DNA of 8,144 nucleotides from NCBI GenBank assembly GCA_003022815.1, contig PXSL01000112.1, positions 1-8,144 of the forward strand, given 5' to 3'. This document shows, in pieces, positions 6,122 through 8,144 of this stretch. The DNA comes from Halobacteriales archaeon SW_5_68_122 (GTDB taxonomy: Archaea > Halobacteriota > Halobacteria > Halobacteriales > Haloarculaceae). A program made the translations under genes and the position numbers. The notes under the pieces were generated by a model. It worked only from the letters and a program-made list of their open reading frames with translations, had not been told where the DNA came from and searched no databases. Position 1 is the first letter of the stretch. Every line of letters begins with the position of its first letter.

Positions 6122-7781
6122 CATATCCGACATTGACCGGACGTGGTGGAGGGAAGCGGTGGTGTACCAGCTGTATCCACGCAGCTTCGACGACAGCAAC
6201 GGCGACGGAATCGGTGACCTCCCCGGCGCCCGTCGGAGGGTGTCGTACCTCGAGGAGCTGGGCGTCGACGTCGTCTGGCTGAACCCGGTGTACGACTCCC
6301 CGCAGGTCGACGCCGGCTACGACGTCCGGGACTACTACACGGTCGACGACGACTACGGCACGATGGCCGATCTCGAGGGGCTGCTCGCGGAGCTCCACGA
6401 GCGGGACATGCGGCTCGTCATGGACCTGGTGGTGAACCACACCTCGGACGAGCACGAGTGGTTCCGCCGGTCCCGCCAGGGCGACCCCGCTTTCGCCGAC
6501 TACTACCACTGGGTCGACGGCGACCCCAACGAACTCCCCAATGACTGGGAGTCGTTCTTCGGCGGGCCGGCCTGGAGCTACGACGACGAGCGGGGGGCGT
6601 GGTACCTCCACCTGTTCGACGCCAGACAGCCGGACCTCAACTGGCGGAACCCCGCCGTCCGGGAGGCGATTCACGAGATGATGAACTGGTGGCTCGAGAA
6701 GGGCATCGACGGCTTCCGGATGGACGTCATCGACCTGCTGTCGAAGCCCGAGAGCTACCCGGATTCGGACCCCGACGCCGAAACCATCGTCCGGGGCGCA
6801 GACCGGTTCGTCGGCGGGCCGAAAATCCACGAGTACCTCCGGGAGATGTACGAGGCGACCCTTGAGGGCCGCGACGCCATGACCGTCGGCGAGATGGTCG
6901 ACGTCGATGTCGAGGAGGCCGAACGGTACGTCGGCTCCGACGGCCTCGGCATGAGCATGGCGTTCAACTTCGACCACATGCGACTGGACATGAAGGGGAG
7001 CCGCTGGAACCGCGTCGAGTGGTCCGTCCGCGACCTCAAGCGGGTCATCAGCCGCTGGCAGACCGATCTCGACGGCTGGACCCCGCTGTACATGAACAAC
7101 CACGACGAGCCGCGGATGGTCTCGCGGTTCGGCGACGACGGCATCTACCGCCGCGAGAGTGCGAAACTGCTCGGAACGCTGTTGTACACCCTCCGCGGCA
7201 CCCCGTTCTGCTACCAGGGCGAGGAGCTCGGCATGACCAATTACCCCTTCGAGTCGCTCGATGAGGTCGTCGACATCGACACGAAGAAGAACGTCGAACA
7301 GCTCCGGAAGCGCGGCGTCTTCAAGGACGACGCCGAGATGATGGAGCTGGTCCGCCACCGGACCCGCGACAACGCGCGGACGCCAATGCAGTGGGACGAC
7401 TCGACGAACGCCGGGTTCACGGCGGGCGAGCCGTGGCTGCCGGTCATCCCCGACTACACCGAGGTCAACGTCGCCGCCGCCGACGCCAACCCCGACTCGG
7501 TGCTGAACTACTACCGCCGGCTCATCGAACTGCGGGAGCGCAACGAGGTGCTGGTCTACGGCGAGTACGAACTGCTGACCCCCGACCACGAACAGCTGTG
7601 GGTCTACGAGCGGGTCCTCGGCGACGACCGGGCACTGGTCGTCCTCAACTTCGGCGGCGACCCCGTCGAGTTCGAGGCACCGTACGACGACGGCGAACTC
7701 CTGGTGAGCAACTACGACGACGCCGGCCCACTGGCGGACACGCGGCTCCACCCCTGGGAGGCGCTCGTCTACCGGATATAA
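6105..7781 (+). CDS. GH13 alpha-glucosidase, oligo-1,6-glucosidase type (intact)
   Basis: The 558-residue protein is a complete GH13 glucosidase that would hydrolyse the terminal glucose of short alpha-glucosides in the cytoplasm; no signal peptide or Tat motif is seen. Features in order: EAVVYQLYPRSF near residue 17; calcium-type loop DSNGDGIGD at 30-38; NPVYDSP at 60-66; region I DLVVNH at 107-112; region II GFRMDVID with nucleophile Asp207; region III TVGE with acid/base Glu263; region IV NNHDEPR with Asp334; and the family motif RDNARTPMQW ending at residue 430. A C-terminal beta domain follows. Valine directly after the nucleophile is, in characterised relatives, associated with alpha-1,6 (isomaltose-type) specificity. 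I prefer the ATG at 6105; an in-frame ATG at 6084 would add seven residues. Either start overlaps the end of the broken paralogue, so it lies in the kdgA operon and relies on read-through or an internal promoter. The final TAA is at 7779-7781. Confidence 0.92.
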   Translation: MAVGGNISDIDRTWWREAVVYQLYPRSFDDSNGDGIGDLPGARRRVSYLEELGVDVVWLNPVYDSPQVDAGYDVRDYYTVDDDYGTMADLEGLLAELHERDMRLVMDLVVNHTSDEHEWFRRSRQGDPAFADYYHWVDGDPNELPNDWESFFGGPAWSYDDERGAWYLHLFDARQPDLNWRNPAVREAIHEMMNWWLEKGIDGFRMDVIDLLSKPESYPDSDPDAETIVRGADRFVGGPKIHEYLREMYEATLEGRDAMTVGEMVDVDVEEAERYVGSDGLGMSMAFNFDHMRLDMKGSRWNRVEWSVRDLKRVISRWQTDLDGWTPLYMNNHDEPRMVSRFGDDGIYRRESAKLLGTLLYTLRGTPFCYQGEELGMTNYPFESLDEVVDIDTKKNVEQLRKRGVFKDDAEMMELVRHRTRDNARTPMQWDDSTNAGFTAGEPWLPVIPDYTEVNVAAADANPDSVLNYYRRLIELRERNEVLVYGEYELLTPDHEQLWVYERVLGDDRALVVLNFGGDPVEFEAPYDDGELLVSNYDDAGPLADTRLHPWEALVYRI

Positions 7782-7804
7782 TTTATAGAGAATCAAGGAG
7801 AATA

Positions 7805-7824
7805 CCCGCGCCTTCAGGCGCGGG
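7805..7824 (+). repeat. Strong hairpin resembling an IS200/IS605-type element end
   Basis: CCCGCGCC-TTCA-GGCGCGGG is a perfect stem of eight GC pairs with a four-base loop, followed by AATGAATCC, in a 137-base gap between the glucosidase stop and tnpB. No T-run follows, so it is a poor intrinsic terminator. From memory, such compact GC hairpins mark the ends of haloarchaeal IS200/IS605 elements, where they are also part of the TnpB guide-RNA scaffold at the right end. Here it lies upstream of tnpB. It is therefore either the left end of this element or the right-end remnant of an earlier one. Confidence 0.5.
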
Positions 7825-7891
7825 AATGAATCCGACAACACACTCAACCGCCGACGCTCGAAACCCTGTCTGGATATTCCAAGTGTTTAAC

Positions 7892-7900
7892 TATTATACT
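7892..7900 (+). promoter_or_regulatory. TATA box of tnpB
   Basis: TATTATACT lies 19-27 bases before the tnpB ATG in an AT-rich stretch, which fits a leaderless transcript. It overlaps the hairpin/TACT...GAGTA element by four bases. Confidence 0.5.
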
Positions 7901-7912
7901 CTCATAAGAGTA
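7897..7912. promoter_or_regulatory. Inverted repeat matching the TrmB consensus, in front of tnpB
   Basis: TACTCT-CATA-AGAGTA is a perfect six-base inverted repeat ending six bases before the tnpB ATG. It also reads TACT-N7-GAGTA, an exact match to the TACT-N7-8-GAGTA site described for the sugar-responsive regulator TrmB in Halobacterium salinarum. Overlap with the TATA box would suit a repressor. It could equally be a subterminal hairpin of the insertion element, with the regulator match accidental. Confidence 0.4.
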
Positions 7913-7918
7913 GATGAG

Positions 7919-8144
7919 ATGCCGACAACTCGGCGTACACACGTCTGTCGCATCCAAAACCACTCACAAGTGATGGATGCATTAGACCGACACGGGTGGT
8001 CGGCATCAAAACTGTGGAACGTTGCACTATACCACAGCCGACAGGTATGGAACGAAACCGGTGAAATCCACGAGGAAGACGAGCTGAAAGACGAACTGAA
8101 GACCCACTCCAAATACGACGGGCTGCACAGTCAGTCCAGTCAGA
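7919..8144 (+). CDS. tnpB: TnpB/OrfB-type RNA-guided nuclease of an IS200/IS605 (IS1341-type) element, N-terminus only
   Basis: The first 75 residues are present and the gene continues past the right edge. The start MPTTRRTHVCRIQNHSQV, then ASKLWNVALYHSRQVWNETG (about residues 29-48), HEEDELKDELKTH, and the terminal YDGLHSQSSQ match the N-terminal part of haloarchaeal TnpB proteins. The RuvC-like catalytic residues and zinc ribbon lie outside the window. TnpB proteins are RNA-guided DNA endonucleases that work with an omega RNA from the element's right end. No tnpA is seen upstream, so this may be a solo tnpB unless tnpA lies beyond the edge. Base composition is visibly more AT-rich than the sugar genes, in keeping with separate origin. 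The ATG at 7919 is supported by a TATA box 19-27 bases upstream. Confidence 0.88.
   Translation, partial: MPTTRRTHVCRIQNHSQVMDALDRHGWSASKLWNVALYHSRQVWNETGEIHEEDELKDELKTHSKYDGLHSQSSQ

Noticed and set aside
7805..7824. Intrinsic transcription terminator of the glucosidase gene
   Set aside because: The stem is strong, but AATGAATCC follows rather than a T-run; haloarchaeal termination usually relies on T-rich stretches.
6045..7847. 600-codon open frame on the minus strand
   Set aside because: It mirrors the intact glucosidase; long antisense frames are expected opposite GC-rich haloarchaeal genes. The translation is Val/Asp-rich without motifs.
7894..8112. Minus-strand frame opposite tnpB
   Set aside because: The plus frame is clearly TnpB; the antisense product is Ser/Trp/Cys-rich with no family resemblance.
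1..8144. CRISPR array, tRNA or rRNA genes
   Set aside because: I saw no regularly spaced direct repeats, no tRNA-like cloverleaf with TTCRA arm, and no rRNA sequence on either strand.

Overview
The window looks like chromosomal DNA from a haloarchaeon (class Halobacteria). Coding regions are strongly GC-rich, predicted proteins are very acidic, several genes have an archaeal TATA box 20-30 bases before the start codon with no Shine-Dalgarno (leaderless pattern), and the gene families are typically haloarchaeal. I cannot name the genus. All identifications were made by eye from the translated sequence; no database was searched.

Layout. On the minus strand at the left are the N-terminal two thirds of gfcR, a PyrE-like regulator with an HTH, and upstream of it gdh, glucose 1-dehydrogenase; the two overlap by 14 bases. 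A 107-base divergent promoter region separates gdh from a plus-strand HAD-superfamily phosphatase-like gene. Directly after that gene's stop codon lies a 107-base element with 15-base terminal inverted repeats and a possible TGA target duplication, resembling a MITE. A roughly 0.5 kb stretch with no convincing large gene follows. It holds only one doubtful 24-codon ORF, and it ends in a frameshifted MoaD/ThiS-like beta-grasp gene on the minus strand. That gene is divergent from kdgA, a KDG/KDPG aldolase. kdgA overlaps by 4 bases the GTG start of a first GH13 alpha-glucosidase, which is broken by two deletions of about 70 bases each. A second, apparently intact GH13 alpha-glucosidase, a tandem paralogue, follows with a short overlap. 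The window ends with a strong hairpin typical of IS200/IS605-type ends and the first 75 codons of tnpB.

How the genes fit together. The glucosidases would release glucose from small alpha-glucosides in the cytoplasm. Gdh oxidises glucose to gluconate at the start of the semi-phosphorylative Entner-Doudoroff pathway, and KdgA cleaves the keto-deoxy sugar acid near its end. GfcR is the known transcriptional activator of this pathway in Haloferax volcanii. The dehydratase and KDG kinase steps are not in the window. The gdh and kdgA promoters share a TTTACTC...CCGA element that may be the binding site of the pathway regulator. The locus also shows decay and mobile-DNA activity: a broken glucosidase, a frameshifted MoaD-like gene, a MITE-like insertion and a tnpB element.

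I did not find a clearly new system. The most unusual signals are the doubly deleted glucosidase beside its intact paralogue, the MITE-like insertion placed exactly at a stop codon, the shared promoter element, and an exact TrmB-type consensus in front of tnpB.
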